From assembly GCF_020099395.1 (NCBI RefSeq), contig NZ_CP083590.1, positions 4,774,001 to 4,838,000 of the forward strand: a stretch of 64,000 nt of DNA. The letters run 5' to 3'. Position 1 is the stretch's first letter. Every line of letters begins with the position of its first letter. Shown one piece after another: positions 1 to 9,257 of this stretch. The notes beneath the pieces are model-generated. The model saw only the letters and a list, made by a program, of their open reading frames with translations, had not been told where the DNA came from and did no database searches. The translations under genes and the position numbers were made by a program. This DNA comes from Streptomyces mobaraensis. GTDB lineage: Bacteria > Actinomycetota > Actinomycetes > Streptomycetales > Streptomycetaceae.

Positions 1-841
1 GGAACTTCACCGCGGCCCGCTGCTCGCGGGTCAGCCACTTCTTCTTGACCATGCCGTCGAGGACGTAGTTCCAGCGGGCCACGGCCCTAGGCTTGTTCTC
101 GGGGTGGGCGCCGACGTCGTAGGCGCTGGGCGCGTTGAGCAGGGTGGCGAGGTAGGCGCCCTGGGCGACGTCCAGCTTGTCGGAGTCCTTGCCGTAGTAC
201 GCCTGGGCGGCGGCCTGGATGCCGTAGGCGTTGCGCCCGAAGTAGCTGGTGTTGAGGTAGCCCTCCAGGATGTCGTCCTTGCCGGACTCGCGGTCCAGCT
301 TGATGGCGATGAAGAACTCCTTCACCTTGCGGCTGATGGTCTGCTCCTGGCCCAGGTAGTAGTTCTTCACGTACTGCTGGGTGATCGTGGAGCCCGACTG
401 CTTGCCCTTGCCGGTGACCGTGTTCCACGCCGCGCGGACCATCGCCTCGGGGTTGACCGCGGACTCCCCGTAGAAGTCGCGGTCCTCGGCGGCGAGCACC
501 GCGTGCTGGACGGCCTTGGGGATGCGGCTGAGCGGGACGCTCTCCCGGTTGACCTCCCCGTCGCGGGCGAGCTGGCTGCCGTCCGCGTAGAGGAAGACGT
601 TGCTCTCCGCGGTCGCCGCCTTGTTGGCGGCCGGGATGTCGACCAGCGTGTACCCGGCGATCAGACCGCCCGCGAGGAGGAGGACGACCAGCAGGAACCC
701 GCCGAGCACCATGCGCCACGTGGGCAACAGCCGTCGCCAGCCGGTGCGCTTGCGGGGGCGGGCGGCGTCGCCTCTCGGCGCCCAGCCCGGCGGGTCGTCA
801 CCCCTGGCACGGGTGCGGTGCTGTGACTGCTCGTCGCTCAT
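1..841 (-). CDS. penicillin-binding protein (GT51 transglycosylase), N-terminal part
   Basis: Bifunctional-type penicillin-binding protein that would polymerise lipid II into glycan strands at the outer face of the membrane. The window holds only the first 280 codons. The start (MSDEQSQ) at 841 has an AGGAG about 10 bases upstream. After a basic cytoplasmic tail (about residues 1-43) comes one membrane segment, then the GT51 domain. That domain contains the EDRDFYGE motif with the catalytic glutamate, the GSTITQQYVKN motif and the RKVKEFFIAIKLD motif. The transpeptidase domain would lie beyond base 1, so the exact PBP class cannot be told. It is transcribed away from the ABC exporter genes. 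Confidence 0.93.
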   Translation of the reverse strand, partial: MSDEQSQHRTRARGDDPPGWAPRGDAARPRKRTGWRRLLPTWRMVLGGFLLVVLLLAGGLIAGYTLVDIPAANKAATAESNVFLYADGSQLARDGEVNRESVPLSRIPKAVQHAVLAAEDRDFYGESAVNPEAMVRAAWNTVTGKGKQSGSTITQQYVKNYYLGQEQTISRKVKEFFIAIKLDRESGKDDILEGYLNTSYFGRNAYGIQAAAQAYYGKDSDKLDVAQGAYLATLLNAPSAYDVGAHPENKPRAVARWNYVLDGMVKKKWLTREQRAAVKF

Positions 842-1146
842 CTTTCCCGGAACTCCTCGGCCCGCCGCCGGGGTTGCGGCCACGGCGGACGGTGTCGGTC
901 AGGCGGTGCCGCACGACCCGGCAGCGCTGCCGTGCTTCCCGGAAGCACTGTCGCACCACCGGTCCCGGCCGGGGGGATCCAGCGCCCCCGTACGGCGCGG
1001 TCAGGTCCGTTCGGCGGCGGGCGACCACTCCGAGGGGTGAATAATCCCTGGCACGGGACTGAGGGGTACGGCTACGCTCCTGCGCTTCGGGTTCGGCCCT
1101 GCCGGTCGGCGGACTGACAAGGTTCAACGAGACGAGGGGACGTGGG
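842..1146. other. divergent intergenic region, PBP / ABC exporter
   Basis: About 305 bases between two divergent genes. No frame here shows codon bias or a recognisable product. It must carry promoters for both directions, but I cannot place convincing -35/-10 pairs. Confidence 0.5.
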
Positions 1147-1947
1147 ATGCGGCTGTACGCCGCCGTCGCGGTGAGCGGCTTCCGGCGCCACGCCACGTAC
1201 CGGATGGCCACCGCGGCCGGGGTGTTCACCAATACGGTCTTCGGATTCATCCTCGCCTACACCTTCATCGCCCTCTGGGACGAGCGCCCGCACCTGGGCG
1301 GCTACGACCGGGGGCAGGCCCTCACCTTCGTCTGGGTCGGCCAGGCCCTGCTGGCGGCCGTCTCACTGCTCGGCGGCGGATTCGAGCAGGAGTTGCAGGC
1401 GCGCATCCGCAACGGCGACATCGCGATCGACCTCTACCGGCCCGCCGACCTCCAGCTGTGGTGGCTCGCCGCCGACCTGGGCCGGGCCGCCTTCCAGCTG
1501 CTGGGCCGCGGAGTGGTGCCCCTGACGGCGGGCGCCCTCTGCTTCGAACTCACGCTCCCCCGGGACCCATTGCGCTGGCTGCTGTTCCTGTGCGCCGTCA
1601 CCCTGGCCGTCGTCATCGGCTTCGCGCTGCGCTTCCTGCTGGCGCTGTGCGCCTTCTGGCTGCTCGACGGCGACGGCGTCATCATGATCGGCCAACTGCT
1701 GTGCGTCTTCTTCTCGGGCTCGCTGCTGCCGCTCACCGTCTTCCCCGGCGCCTTCGCCGACGTGGCCCAGGCCCTGCCGTGGTCGGCCGTCCTCCAGGTG
1801 CCGGTGGACGTGCTGATCGGCCGGTACGCCGGGGCGGGCCTGGCGGGCGCGCTCGGCTTCCAGGCCGGCTGGGCCGCGGTGCTGCTGGCCCTCGGCCGGC
1901 TGACCCAGGGGCGGGCCACCCGGAAGGCCGTGGTCCAGGGTGGCTGA
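1147..1947 (+). CDS. ABC-2 type transporter permease (subunit 1)
   Basis: Integral membrane subunit of an ABC exporter, 266 residues with about six hydrophobic segments. It starts MRLYAAVAVSGFRRHATYRM, and the amphipathic N-terminus followed by a FIxAYTFI helix is typical of the ABC2_membrane_6 (PF06182) family. It is the first gene of a tight three-gene unit: the next permease starts 8 bases before its stop, and an ATPase follows. Families of this type export drugs or lipids; the substrate cannot be inferred here. Confidence 0.88.
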   Translation: MRLYAAVAVSGFRRHATYRMATAAGVFTNTVFGFILAYTFIALWDERPHLGGYDRGQALTFVWVGQALLAAVSLLGGGFEQELQARIRNGDIAIDLYRPADLQLWWLAADLGRAAFQLLGRGVVPLTAGALCFELTLPRDPLRWLLFLCAVTLAVVIGFALRFLLALCAFWLLDGDGVIMIGQLLCVFFSGSLLPLTVFPGAFADVAQALPWSAVLQVPVDVLIGRYAGAGLAGALGFQAGWAAVLLALGRLTQGRATRKAVVQGG

Positions 1948-2764
1948 GCGCATGGCCCTCTGGGCGCACGCCGTCCGCGCGTACCTGCTGATCGCCGGGA
2001 TGTGGGTGCGCTCGACGATGACGTACCGCGCGTCGTTCGTCCTCATGACGATCGGCAACTGCGTGGCGGGCGGCCTGGACTTCCTCGCCATCCTGCTGAT
2101 GTTCTCGCACATCGACGCCCTGGGCGGCTTCACCCTCCCCGAGGTCGCGCTGCTCTACGGCGCCACCTGTACCTCCTTCGGCCTCGCCGACCTGATCCTG
2201 GGCAACGCGGAACGCGTGGGACAGCGGGTGCGCGACGGCACGTTCGACACCCTGCTGGTGCGCCCGGTGCCCGTCCTCGCCCAGGTGGCCGCCGACCGCT
2301 TCGCGCTGCGCCGGCTGGGCCGGACGAGCCAGGGGCTGGCGGTGCTGGGCTGGGGCGTCGCCTCGGCCGACGTGGCGTGGACGCCGCTCAAGGCGCTGTT
2401 CCTGCTGGTGACCGTGGTCGCCGGGGCGGCGATCTTCTGCGCCGTGTTCCTGGCCGGCGCGGCGTTCCAGTTCTGGGCGTCCGACGCCTCGGAGGTGGCG
2501 AACTCCTTCACGTACGGCGGCGTCACGCTGCTCCAGTACCCGCCGACGGTCTTCGCCCGCGATCTGGTGCGCGGGGTGACGTTCGTCGTCCCGCTCGCCT
2601 TCGTCAACTGGCTGCCCGTCCTGCGGCTGCTGGGCCGGGACGACCCGTTGCACCTGCCCGGGTGGGTGTCGCTCTGCGGACCGCTGGTGGCGGTGGCGCT
2701 GCTCGCGCTGACGGGACTGGTGTGGCGGGCGGGGCTGAGAAGCTACCGGAGCACAGGGAGTTGA
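1940..2764 (+). CDS. ABC-2 type transporter permease (subunit 2)
   Basis: Second membrane subunit, 274 residues, paralogous in layout to the preceding gene (cytoplasmic N-terminus, about six membrane segments). The GTG at 1940 overlaps the previous gene by 8 bases, which suggests translational coupling; an internal ATG at 1952 is an alternative start. With the upstream permease it probably forms a heterodimeric channel driven by the ATPase at 2767-3765. Confidence 0.88.
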   Translation: MAERMALWAHAVRAYLLIAGMWVRSTMTYRASFVLMTIGNCVAGGLDFLAILLMFSHIDALGGFTLPEVALLYGATCTSFGLADLILGNAERVGQRVRDGTFDTLLVRPVPVLAQVAADRFALRRLGRTSQGLAVLGWGVASADVAWTPLKALFLLVTVVAGAAIFCAVFLAGAAFQFWASDASEVANSFTYGGVTLLQYPPTVFARDLVRGVTFVVPLAFVNWLPVLRLLGRDDPLHLPGWVSLCGPLVAVALLALTGLVWRAGLRSYRSTGS

Positions 2765-2766
2765 GA

Positions 2767-3765
2767 GTGAGCGGGCGGGAAGAACACGATGAGGCGTCCG
2801 ACGAGGCGTTCATCGAACTGGACGGCGTGGAGAAGGTCTTCCACGTCCGCAGGCGCGCCGGCCTGCTGCGCCGCGAACGCCGCGAGGTCCGGGCCGTCGA
2901 CGGCCTCTCCTTCCGGGTGCCGCGCGGCGAGATCGTCGGCTACATCGGGCCCAACGGCGCCGGCAAGTCCACGACGATCAAGATGCTCACCGGCATCCTG
3001 ATGCCCAGCGGCGGCCGGCTGCGCGTCGCCGGCATCGACCCGGCCCGCGACCGCACCCGGCTGGCCCGCCGGATCGGCGTCGTCTTCGGGCAGCGCACCA
3101 CCCTGTGGTGGGACCTGCCGCTGCGCGACTCGTACGGCCTGGTGCGCCGCATGTACCGGATTCCCGACGCCCGTTACCGCGCCAACATGGAACGCTGCGT
3201 CGACCTCCTCGACCTGGGCGACCTGCTCGACGTCCCCGTCCGGCAGCTCTCCCTCGGCCAGCGGATGCGCGGCGACATCGCGGCGGCCCTGCTGCACGAC
3301 CCCGACGTGCTCTACCTGGACGAGCCGACGATCGGCCTCGACGTGGTCAGCAAGGCGAAAGTGCGCGGCTTCCTCCGCGATCTCAACGCGGAGCGCGGCA
3401 CCACTGTCCTGCTCACCACCCACGACCTGACCGACATCGAGCAGCTGTGCGGCCGGGTGATGGTCATCGACCACGGCCGGCTGGTCTACGACGGCGGACT
3501 GGACGGCCTGCACACCGTGGGGGAGAGCGAACGGATGCTCGTCGTCGACCTCGAACGCGAACTGCCGCCGATCGACGACGTGCCCGGCACCCGCGTCGAC
3601 CGGGTGGAAGGCCCGCGCCAGTGGCTGGCCTTCCCGGCGGCCCGCAGCGCCGCCCCCATCGTGGCGGCCGTGGCCGAGCGCTACCCCTTGGTCGACCTCT
3701 CGGTGCGCGAACCGGACATCGAGCAGGTCATCGCCCGGCTCTACGCCGATCGGCCGAGTCTGTGA
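2767..3765 (+). CDS. ABC transporter ATP-binding protein
   Basis: ATPase of the exporter, 332 residues from the GTG at 2767. I chose this start because AGGGAG lies 6 bases upstream, directly before the stop of subunit 2. Walker A is GPNGAGKST, the signature is LSLGQRMRGD, Walker B is DVLYLDEPTIGLD, and the switch histidine sits in TTHDLTD. A C-terminal extension of about 80 residues after the nucleotide-binding domain is usual for drug or polysaccharide exporter ATPases of this family. The frame is open far upstream of the true start, but that part is a shadow of subunit 2. Confidence 0.93.
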   Translation: MSGREEHDEASDEAFIELDGVEKVFHVRRRAGLLRRERREVRAVDGLSFRVPRGEIVGYIGPNGAGKSTTIKMLTGILMPSGGRLRVAGIDPARDRTRLARRIGVVFGQRTTLWWDLPLRDSYGLVRRMYRIPDARYRANMERCVDLLDLGDLLDVPVRQLSLGQRMRGDIAAALLHDPDVLYLDEPTIGLDVVSKAKVRGFLRDLNAERGTTVLLTTHDLTDIEQLCGRVMVIDHGRLVYDGGLDGLHTVGESERMLVVDLERELPPIDDVPGTRVDRVEGPRQWLAFPAARSAAPIVAAVAERYPLVDLSVREPDIEQVIARLYADRPSL

Positions 3766-3790
3766 CGCCGTCAGGCCCTACCCTGTGGTC

Positions 3791-4435
3791 ATGACAAGCG
3801 AACGTCCTGAGATGCGTGCCTCCGACGCCGAGCGCGAGCGCGTCGCCGAGGCGCTGCGTACGGCCGTCGCCGAGGGGCGGCTGGACATGGAGGAGTTCGG
3901 GGACCGCCTGGACGCGGCCTACAAGGCCCGGACCCACGCCGACCTCGCCCCCCTCGTCCGCGACCTGCCGGCCGCCGGGACCGAACTCGCCGTCCCCGCC
4001 GCGGCGGCCCCCGCCGCCACCGACGAGAGCTGGGAGGGCCGCATCGGCGGAACCCCCTCCTCCAAGGGCGCCATCGCCGTCATGGGCGGCTTCCGCCGGC
4101 ACGGCCGCTGGACCGTGCCCCGCGGCTTCACCGCCTTCACCTTCTGGGGCGGCGGCCAGATCGACCTGCGCCAGGCGCACTTCGAGGGCCGCGAGGTGAC
4201 GATCCGCTGCATCGCCGTGATGGGCGGCATGGAGGTCGTCGTCCCGCCGGACCTGGACGTACAGGTCAACGGCCTGGGCCTGATGGGCGGCTTCGACACG
4301 AAGGGCACGGGCGCGGGCTCCCCGGGCTCGCCGCGCGTGCGGATCACGGGGTTCGCGTTCTGGGGCGGGGTGGGTGTGACGCGGAAGGAGCGCAGGGAAA
4401 AGCGGGCAAGGATGTCCCTGGAAAAGGGCGAATAG
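3791..4435 (+). CDS. DUF1707 and LiaF-like C-terminal domain protein
   Basis: 214-residue soluble protein of unknown function. Residues about 4-56 are a DUF1707 module (MRASDAERERVAEAL ... LDMEEFGDRLDAAYKARTHADL), an actinobacterial helical domain. The C-terminal part has the repeated IAVMGG/LMGGF and FWGG turns of the beta-helical LiaF/DUF2154-type cell-wall stress domain. ATG 3791 is preferred over an in-frame GTG at 3785. It follows the ABC ATPase by 25 bases and may share its transcript. A role in envelope sensing is inference from the domain only. Confidence 0.85.
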   Translation: MTSERPEMRASDAERERVAEALRTAVAEGRLDMEEFGDRLDAAYKARTHADLAPLVRDLPAAGTELAVPAAAAPAATDESWEGRIGGTPSSKGAIAVMGGFRRHGRWTVPRGFTAFTFWGGGQIDLRQAHFEGREVTIRCIAVMGGMEVVVPPDLDVQVNGLGLMGGFDTKGTGAGSPGSPRVRITGFAFWGGVGVTRKERREKRARMSLEKGE

Positions 4436-4437
4436 CC

Positions 4438-4590
4438 GGTCCGGCGTTCGAGGGCAGCGCGCGGAGCGCTCACCCGCCCACCCTCGCCCCCTCCAGCCCG
4501 TCCGGCGTTTGAGGACGCGCACCGCAGGTGCGCTCGGGGGGGTGCGGGGGCGCAGCCCCTGCGAGAAACGGGAAGGGGCGGGGCTGGGGA
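4438..4590 (+). repeat. interspersed GTCCGGCGTTTGAGGAC repeat with terminator-like hairpin
   Basis: The stretch after the DUF1707 gene contains a degenerate head (GTCCGGCGTTCGAGGGCAGC near 4440) and then a good copy from about 4496. The good copy has the head GTCCGGCGTTTGAGGAC, a short variable stem, a GC-rich hairpin (GCGGGGGC gca GCCCCTGC) and a tail resembling AAACGG..AGGGGCGGG. Matching units occur at 10014-10100 and, as a facing pair, at 55028-55185. All lie just after genes, so they probably act as transcription terminators or processing sites. Confidence 0.8.
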
Positions 4591-4614
4591 ATCCCCTCCG
4601 GCCCCCCGGGGCGG

Positions 4615-5946
4615 CTAAAGCGCCGCATCCACCGGCCGCCCGACAAGCGCACCGAGATCGACAGCCTCGGCCATCCGCTGATACCCCAGATCATTCGGAT
4701 GCAGCCGATCCCCACTGTCATAAGCGGGCAGCAACCGCTGCGGCGCGGCCGGATCCCGCAACACCCGATCGAAATCCACCACGGAGTCGAACACCCGCCC
4801 CGCCCGAATCTCCGCGTTGACGGCCAGCCGCACAGGTTCCTGCCGCGCCGGAACCACCCCCAGATGCCCGCCGAACGGCGTCAGCGTGGACCCGACGACC
4901 ACCAGCCCCCGCGCGTGGGCCCGCGCCACCAGCCGCCGCAGCCCGTCGACGATGCGCCCGGTGTCGAGCTGCTGCGGCCGCCGCAGGATGTCGTTCACCC
5001 CCAGCTCGACGACGACGGCCCGGACGCCCGTCCGCCCGAGCACGTCCCGGTCGAACCGGTCGAGCGCGCTGGGATTGTTGGGCCGCTCCCGGCCGCCGCG
5101 GTTGCTGAGCAGGATGCGGTTGCCGCTGATGCCTTCATTGAGCACGCCGTAGCGCGGAGCGCCCGGCTCGGTGCGCAGCCGCGCGGCCAGGAAATCGGTC
5201 CAGCGCCGATTGGCACTCATCGTCGAGTTGACGCCGTCGGTGATGGAGTCGCCGATGGCGACGACGGAGCCCGCCGCCTGCGTCCCCCAGACGTCGAGCC
5301 CGGTGACGTACCGCCAGTAGGGCGTCCGGACGGTGTACGAGGCACCGCCCGTGTCCTCCGTCCGGTCGCCGCGCGCGAGCCACGAGACCTGCCGGGCGTG
5401 CGGATGCAGCGTCACCGGCCCGGACGGCGCGGCCGCGTAGAGGGTGACGAGCAGGTCGGACGAGGGGGCGACGGTGAGCGGCACGGGGTCGCTGACGGCG
5501 TCCCCGCCGGCGGGCACGTTCACCGCGCCCCGGCCGTCGAACGACAGCCGTCGCATCGTCCCGGGCACCGCGGCGGCCGTGCCCGGCCCGGCGGAGACGG
5601 CGAGCGAGGCGTGGGTGAGGCGCAGCGGCCGGTTGCCGAAGAGGTTGGAGAGGTGGATGCGGGCGCCGGTGCCGCCGACGCTGGTGTGGATCACGTTGCG
5701 GATGGTTGTCCCGGGGAGCCCGGCCGGTGCCCGCGGGTCCGCGGCGGCGGGCGCGGCGGCCCAGGATCCGGTCCAGCCGCTCACCGCGGCGGGCGCGGCG
5801 TCCGGCCGCCGGCGCTGTGGTTCCCCGCCGCCCGTGGTGCCGCCCGCGGTCCCCAGGAAGATCGCCGTGGAGACCAGGGTGACGACGGCCACCAGCACGG
5901 CGAGCAGGGCACCTGCGGCGCCGCGGGACAGAGGGGGCCTGGTCAT
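4615..5946 (-). CDS. secreted SGNH/GDSL-family hydrolase
   Basis: 443-residue exported esterase/lipase-like enzyme. The start MTRPPLSRG at 5946 has AGGAG about 9 bases upstream; an upstream in-frame start gives an unlikely proline/arginine-rich leader. A hydrophobic N-terminal segment (signal peptide or anchor) is followed by a linker, a beta-rich domain, and the SGNH domain. Block I is VVAIGDSITDG (catalytic Ser in GDS), then NEGISGNR, ELGVNDI (block III), and the C-terminal DRLHPND with the Asp/His pair. The substrate is unknown; relatives deacylate lipids or polysaccharides. Confidence 0.9.
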   Translation of the reverse strand: MTRPPLSRGAAGALLAVLVAVVTLVSTAIFLGTAGGTTGGGEPQRRRPDAAPAAVSGWTGSWAAAPAAADPRAPAGLPGTTIRNVIHTSVGGTGARIHLSNLFGNRPLRLTHASLAVSAGPGTAAAVPGTMRRLSFDGRGAVNVPAGGDAVSDPVPLTVAPSSDLLVTLYAAAPSGPVTLHPHARQVSWLARGDRTEDTGGASYTVRTPYWRYVTGLDVWGTQAAGSVVAIGDSITDGVNSTMSANRRWTDFLAARLRTEPGAPRYGVLNEGISGNRILLSNRGGRERPNNPSALDRFDRDVLGRTGVRAVVVELGVNDILRRPQQLDTGRIVDGLRRLVARAHARGLVVVGSTLTPFGGHLGVVPARQEPVRLAVNAEIRAGRVFDSVVDFDRVLRDPAAPQRLLPAYDSGDRLHPNDLGYQRMAEAVDLGALVGRPVDAAL

Positions 5947-6222
5947 GCGGGAAGTCTCCTGAACGGCGGGCGGACGGAGCGGGATCCGGGCGGGCCGTCG
6001 GGGAAGGCGCCCGTGCGGGTGCCGCCGCGGCCCGGTCGCCGGGTCCATGATCCCACGCGGGTCGCGGGAGCTCCGGGCGGCCGGACCACCGGTGCGGACC
6101 GGCCGCGACGTGTCAGACGGTGGGAACTACCGGGCCGTTCCCCGAGTCGAGCGGGTAGAGAGAAAAGAGCTTTCCCGAGTGGGACGGGGAAACTTCCGAG
6201 GAAACGCGGACGGGTGATACGG

Positions 6223-7959
6223 ATGAATCGGTCCCAAGAGGACGCGGCGGCGGGCGCCGACGACGGCGGGAAGCCGTCCGAAGGCGCACGGTCCGGTGCG
6301 GGGGCGACGGGGGAAGGAGTGGAGAGGGAGACCTCGGAGGCCCCTGAGACGTCTGAGGTCCCAGAGGGGGCCCCAGGGGAGGCCCCCAAGGAGGCGCCTG
6401 GAGACACACCCGAGGAGACGTCCCGGAAGACGCCCGAAGAGCGGTCCTCCGAGGGAGTGATGCCCGGAAAGCCCCGGTTCGGAACGGACCGGCCGACGGA
6501 GACGTCGCGGGGGGCGGGCGGACCGACAGGCGAGGCCCCGGCTCCAGGCGAGGCCCCTGCCTCGGGCGCGACCCCAACCCCGACCCCGGGCCCACCCCCA
6601 CCCCCTGCCCCGGGCGCAGCCCCAGCCTCGTCGAGAGGGACGAGGCCACGAGACGGGGCCCCGTTCGCGGGGACACCCGCCCCCACCCCACCCGTCGGCT
6701 TCACCTACAGCGAGGCCGACGAGCGCAAGCGCCGCGGCGTCCGCCGCATGAAGGCGTTCGCGACCGGTCTGCTGCTCGGCGTCGCCCTCGTCTACGCCCT
6801 CGCCACCTGGGCGAAGTCCTCGGGCGCGGGCCCCTGGGCGGGCTATGTGGCCGCCGCGGCGGAGGCGGGCATGGTGGGCGCGCTCGCCGACTGGTTCGCC
6901 GTCACCGCCCTGTTCCGCCGCCCGCTGGGTCTGCCGATCCCGCACACCGCGATCATCCCGACCAAGAAGGACCAGCTGGGACAGAGTCTCGGCGAGTTCG
7001 TCGGCGAGAACTTCCTCTCGGGGGACGTCGTCCGCCGCCGGCTGCGCGCCGTCGGCATCGGTTCCCGCCTCGCCGCCTGGCTCGCCGCCCCCGAACACGC
7101 CGACCGGGTGACCGCCGAACTGTCCACCGCCCTGCGCGGCGCCCTGCGCGTTCTCCGCGACGCGGACGTGCAGGCGGTGGTCGGCGAGGCCGTCACCCGG
7201 CGGGCGGACGCCCAGGAGATCGCCCCGGGCGTCGGCCGGATGCTGGAGCGGATCATCGCCGACGGCGGCCATCACAAGGCCGTCGACCTGGTCTGCGCCC
7301 GCGCTCACGACTGGCTGGTCGCGCACGGGGACTCGGTGATGCACGCCGTCGCCGGCGGCGCGCCCGGCTGGACGCCGCGCTTCGTCGACCGCAAGGTCGG
7401 CGAGCGGGTCTACAAGGAGCTGCTGCGCTTCGTCACCGAGATGCGCGACATGCCCGAGCACCCGGCGCGCGGCGCGGTCGACCGCTTCCTCGCCGACTTC
7501 GCGCACGACCTCCAGTCCGACCCGGACACCCGGGCGCGGGTGGAGCGGCTGAAGTCGGAGATCCTGGGCCGCAGCGAGGTGCAGGACCTGATCGCGTCGG
7601 CCTGGAGCTCCGTCCGGGCGATGGTGGTGGCCGCCGCCGAGGACGAACGCAGCGAACTGCGGCTCCGCACCCGCACGGCGATCCTCTCCCTGGGCGCCCG
7701 GATGACCGCCGACGAACGGCTGCGCGCCAAGGTCGACGGCTGGCTGGAGGACGCGGCCGTGTACGTGGTGACGACGTACCGGGACGAGATCACGTCGTTG
7801 ATCACGGAGACCGTGGCGGGCTGGGACGCGGAGCAGACGTCCCGCAAGATCGAGGCGCACATCGGGCGGGACCTGCAGTTCATCCGCATCAACGGCACGG
7901 TGGTGGGCGCGCTGGCGGGGCTGCTCATCTACGCGGCGTCGCGGCTGCTGGGGGCGTGA
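6223..7959 (+). CDS. DUF445 family membrane protein with long disordered N-terminus
   Basis: 578 residues from ATG 6223; a GTG at 6214 is an equally in-frame alternative. Roughly the first 160 residues are rich in Pro, Glu, Thr, Gly and Ala and look unstructured. The conserved part begins at GFTYSEADERKRRGVRRMK, followed by a membrane segment (ATGLLLGVALVYALA), the DUF445 core motif ADWFAVTALFRRPLG and IPHTAIIPTKKDQLG, a long helical region, and a closing membrane segment (VVGALAGLLIYAASRLL). Function unknown. The open frame extends back to 4528 but that part is antisense to the SGNH hydrolase. Confidence 0.88.
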   Translation: MNRSQEDAAAGADDGGKPSEGARSGAGATGEGVERETSEAPETSEVPEGAPGEAPKEAPGDTPEETSRKTPEERSSEGVMPGKPRFGTDRPTETSRGAGGPTGEAPAPGEAPASGATPTPTPGPPPPPAPGAAPASSRGTRPRDGAPFAGTPAPTPPVGFTYSEADERKRRGVRRMKAFATGLLLGVALVYALATWAKSSGAGPWAGYVAAAAEAGMVGALADWFAVTALFRRPLGLPIPHTAIIPTKKDQLGQSLGEFVGENFLSGDVVRRRLRAVGIGSRLAAWLAAPEHADRVTAELSTALRGALRVLRDADVQAVVGEAVTRRADAQEIAPGVGRMLERIIADGGHHKAVDLVCARAHDWLVAHGDSVMHAVAGGAPGWTPRFVDRKVGERVYKELLRFVTEMRDMPEHPARGAVDRFLADFAHDLQSDPDTRARVERLKSEILGRSEVQDLIASAWSSVRAMVVAAAEDERSELRLRTRTAILSLGARMTADERLRAKVDGWLEDAAVYVVTTYRDEITSLITETVAGWDAEQTSRKIEAHIGRDLQFIRINGTVVGALAGLLIYAASRLLGA

Positions 7960-7986
7960 GGCCCGGGTGCGGAGCCCTTCCTGCCC

Positions 7987-9162
7987 TCAGGCCCGCACTT
8001 CCGCCTCCCAGTCGACGCGGAACCGGTGCAGATGCCCGAACATCTGCTCGGGGTCGGGGAGGGTGAAGGAGCCGGCGCCGGGGCTGCCGCCGGTGCCGGC
8101 CTTGGCCCGGTTCGTCGTGGCGGCGGCCCGGCCGACGGCCTCCACCCGGGGCCGGCGCAGCCGCTCGTAGGCGGCGAACGCGTCGGGCACGGGCAGGTCC
8201 CGCAGGCAGCGGGCGAGTTCGAGGGCGCTCTCGATGGCGAGGGAGGCGCCCTGCCCGGAGCTGGAGGACGGCGCGTGGACGGCGTCACCGACCAGCACCA
8301 TCGGGCCGCGGTGCCAGTGCGGCACGGACGGCATGCGCTCCATCGGACCGGTGGCCATCAGGTCCTCCGGCCGCGTCCGGGAGATCAGTGCCTCGCCGGG
8401 CACGTGCCCCGCGTACAGCGCGCGCAGCCGGGCCAGCCAGTCGGCGGCGGGGACGCGGGCGACCTCGGCGGTGGTGAGGGGCTCGGTGCGGGGGAGCGCG
8501 GCAAACCAGCACACGCGCCCGTCGGGCAGCCGCCAGTGCCCCAGGAAGACCCGTCCGAAGCCGAAGTGCATCACGCCCGGCTCGACGGGGGCGTTCGGTT
8601 CCTCGTCGACGACGCCGCCGAAGCCCAGCACCCCGCCGTACTCGGGCCCGGGCGCGCCCGGGTCGATGAGCGAGCGGACGGTGGACCGGATGCCGTCGGC
8701 GCCGATCAGCACGTCGGCCTCGGCGGTGCCGCCGTCCGCGAAGAAGGCGGTGACGCCGCGCGGCGTCCGCTCGGCGCCGACGAGCCGGCTGCCGTGGACG
8801 ACGGGGACGCCGCGGGCCACCGCGTGGTCGGACAGCGCCCGGAACAGGTCCGCGCGGCGCATCGCCAGGGTGGGCGGCAGCCCGGCGAAACCGTCGAAGC
8901 GGGACAGCCGGCCGCCCCGGCCGTCTTCCAGCGCGACGGAGGGCACCGGGTGCCCGACCGCCTCGACGGCCCGGTGCGCTCCGATGGTCCGCAGTGCCTC
9001 CAGCCCGTTGGGAGCGATCGTCAACGTCGCCCCGATGCCGTCGGCGGGCGCCGGGCGGGCCTCGTGGACGGTGGCCCGTATACCGGCCTCGGCCAGGGCC
9101 AGGGCCGTCACGGGCCCGGCGATGCCGCCGCCGATGACCAGGGCGGTGCGCGCCTTGTGCAT
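7987..9162 (-). CDS. FAD-dependent monooxygenase
   Basis: 391-residue flavoprotein of the PHBH/salicylate hydroxylase type (PF01494). The N-terminal Rossmann motif is VIGGGIAGPVTALALAEAG, the DG motif is LIGADGIRSTVR (about residue 150), and the GD motif that contacts FAD is LVGDAVHAPSSSSGQGAS. It would hydroxylate a small aromatic or polyketide substrate using NAD(P)H and O2, but the substrate is not evident. It is transcribed divergently from a PadR regulator 95 bases away and ends 27 bases from the convergent DUF445 gene. Confidence 0.92.
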   Translation of the reverse strand: MHKARTALVIGGGIAGPVTALALAEAGIRATVHEARPAPADGIGATLTIAPNGLEALRTIGAHRAVEAVGHPVPSVALEDGRGGRLSRFDGFAGLPPTLAMRRADLFRALSDHAVARGVPVVHGSRLVGAERTPRGVTAFFADGGTAEADVLIGADGIRSTVRSLIDPGAPGPEYGGVLGFGGVVDEEPNAPVEPGVMHFGFGRVFLGHWRLPDGRVCWFAALPRTEPLTTAEVARVPAADWLARLRALYAGHVPGEALISRTRPEDLMATGPMERMPSVPHWHRGPMVLVGDAVHAPSSSSGQGASLAIESALELARCLRDLPVPDAFAAYERLRRPRVEAVGRAAATTNRAKAGTGGSPGAGSFTLPDPEQMFGHLHRFRVDWEAEVRA

Positions 9163-9257
9163 GTGCTTCTCCTCGCTGGTGATCGCTGCCTAGTCGATAG
9201 TTGCAGTGAAACTAGTGTTAGGTCAACTAGTCACCGAGGTGGAGATACGATCCCTTC
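9163..9257. promoter_or_regulatory. divergent promoter and candidate PadR operator
   Basis: The gap between the monooxygenase and padR genes holds two ACTAGT hexamers (9211-9216 and 9226-9231) separated by 9 bases, in a locally AT-richer stretch. On the minus strand TTGACC (complement of 9221-9226) could be the -35 of the monooxygenase. On the plus strand TACGAT (9246-9251) lies 7 bases before the padR ATG, which would make that mRNA essentially leaderless. The palindromic pair is the obvious candidate PadR site. Confidence 0.5.

Noticed and set aside
2002..2766. N-terminal extension of the ABC ATPase frame
   Set aside because: This part overlaps ABC permease subunit 2 in another frame; AGGGAG before GTG 2767 marks the true start.
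4528..6222. N-terminal extension of the DUF445 frame
   Set aside because: The open frame continues upstream but is antisense to the SGNH hydrolase; the real start is near 6223.
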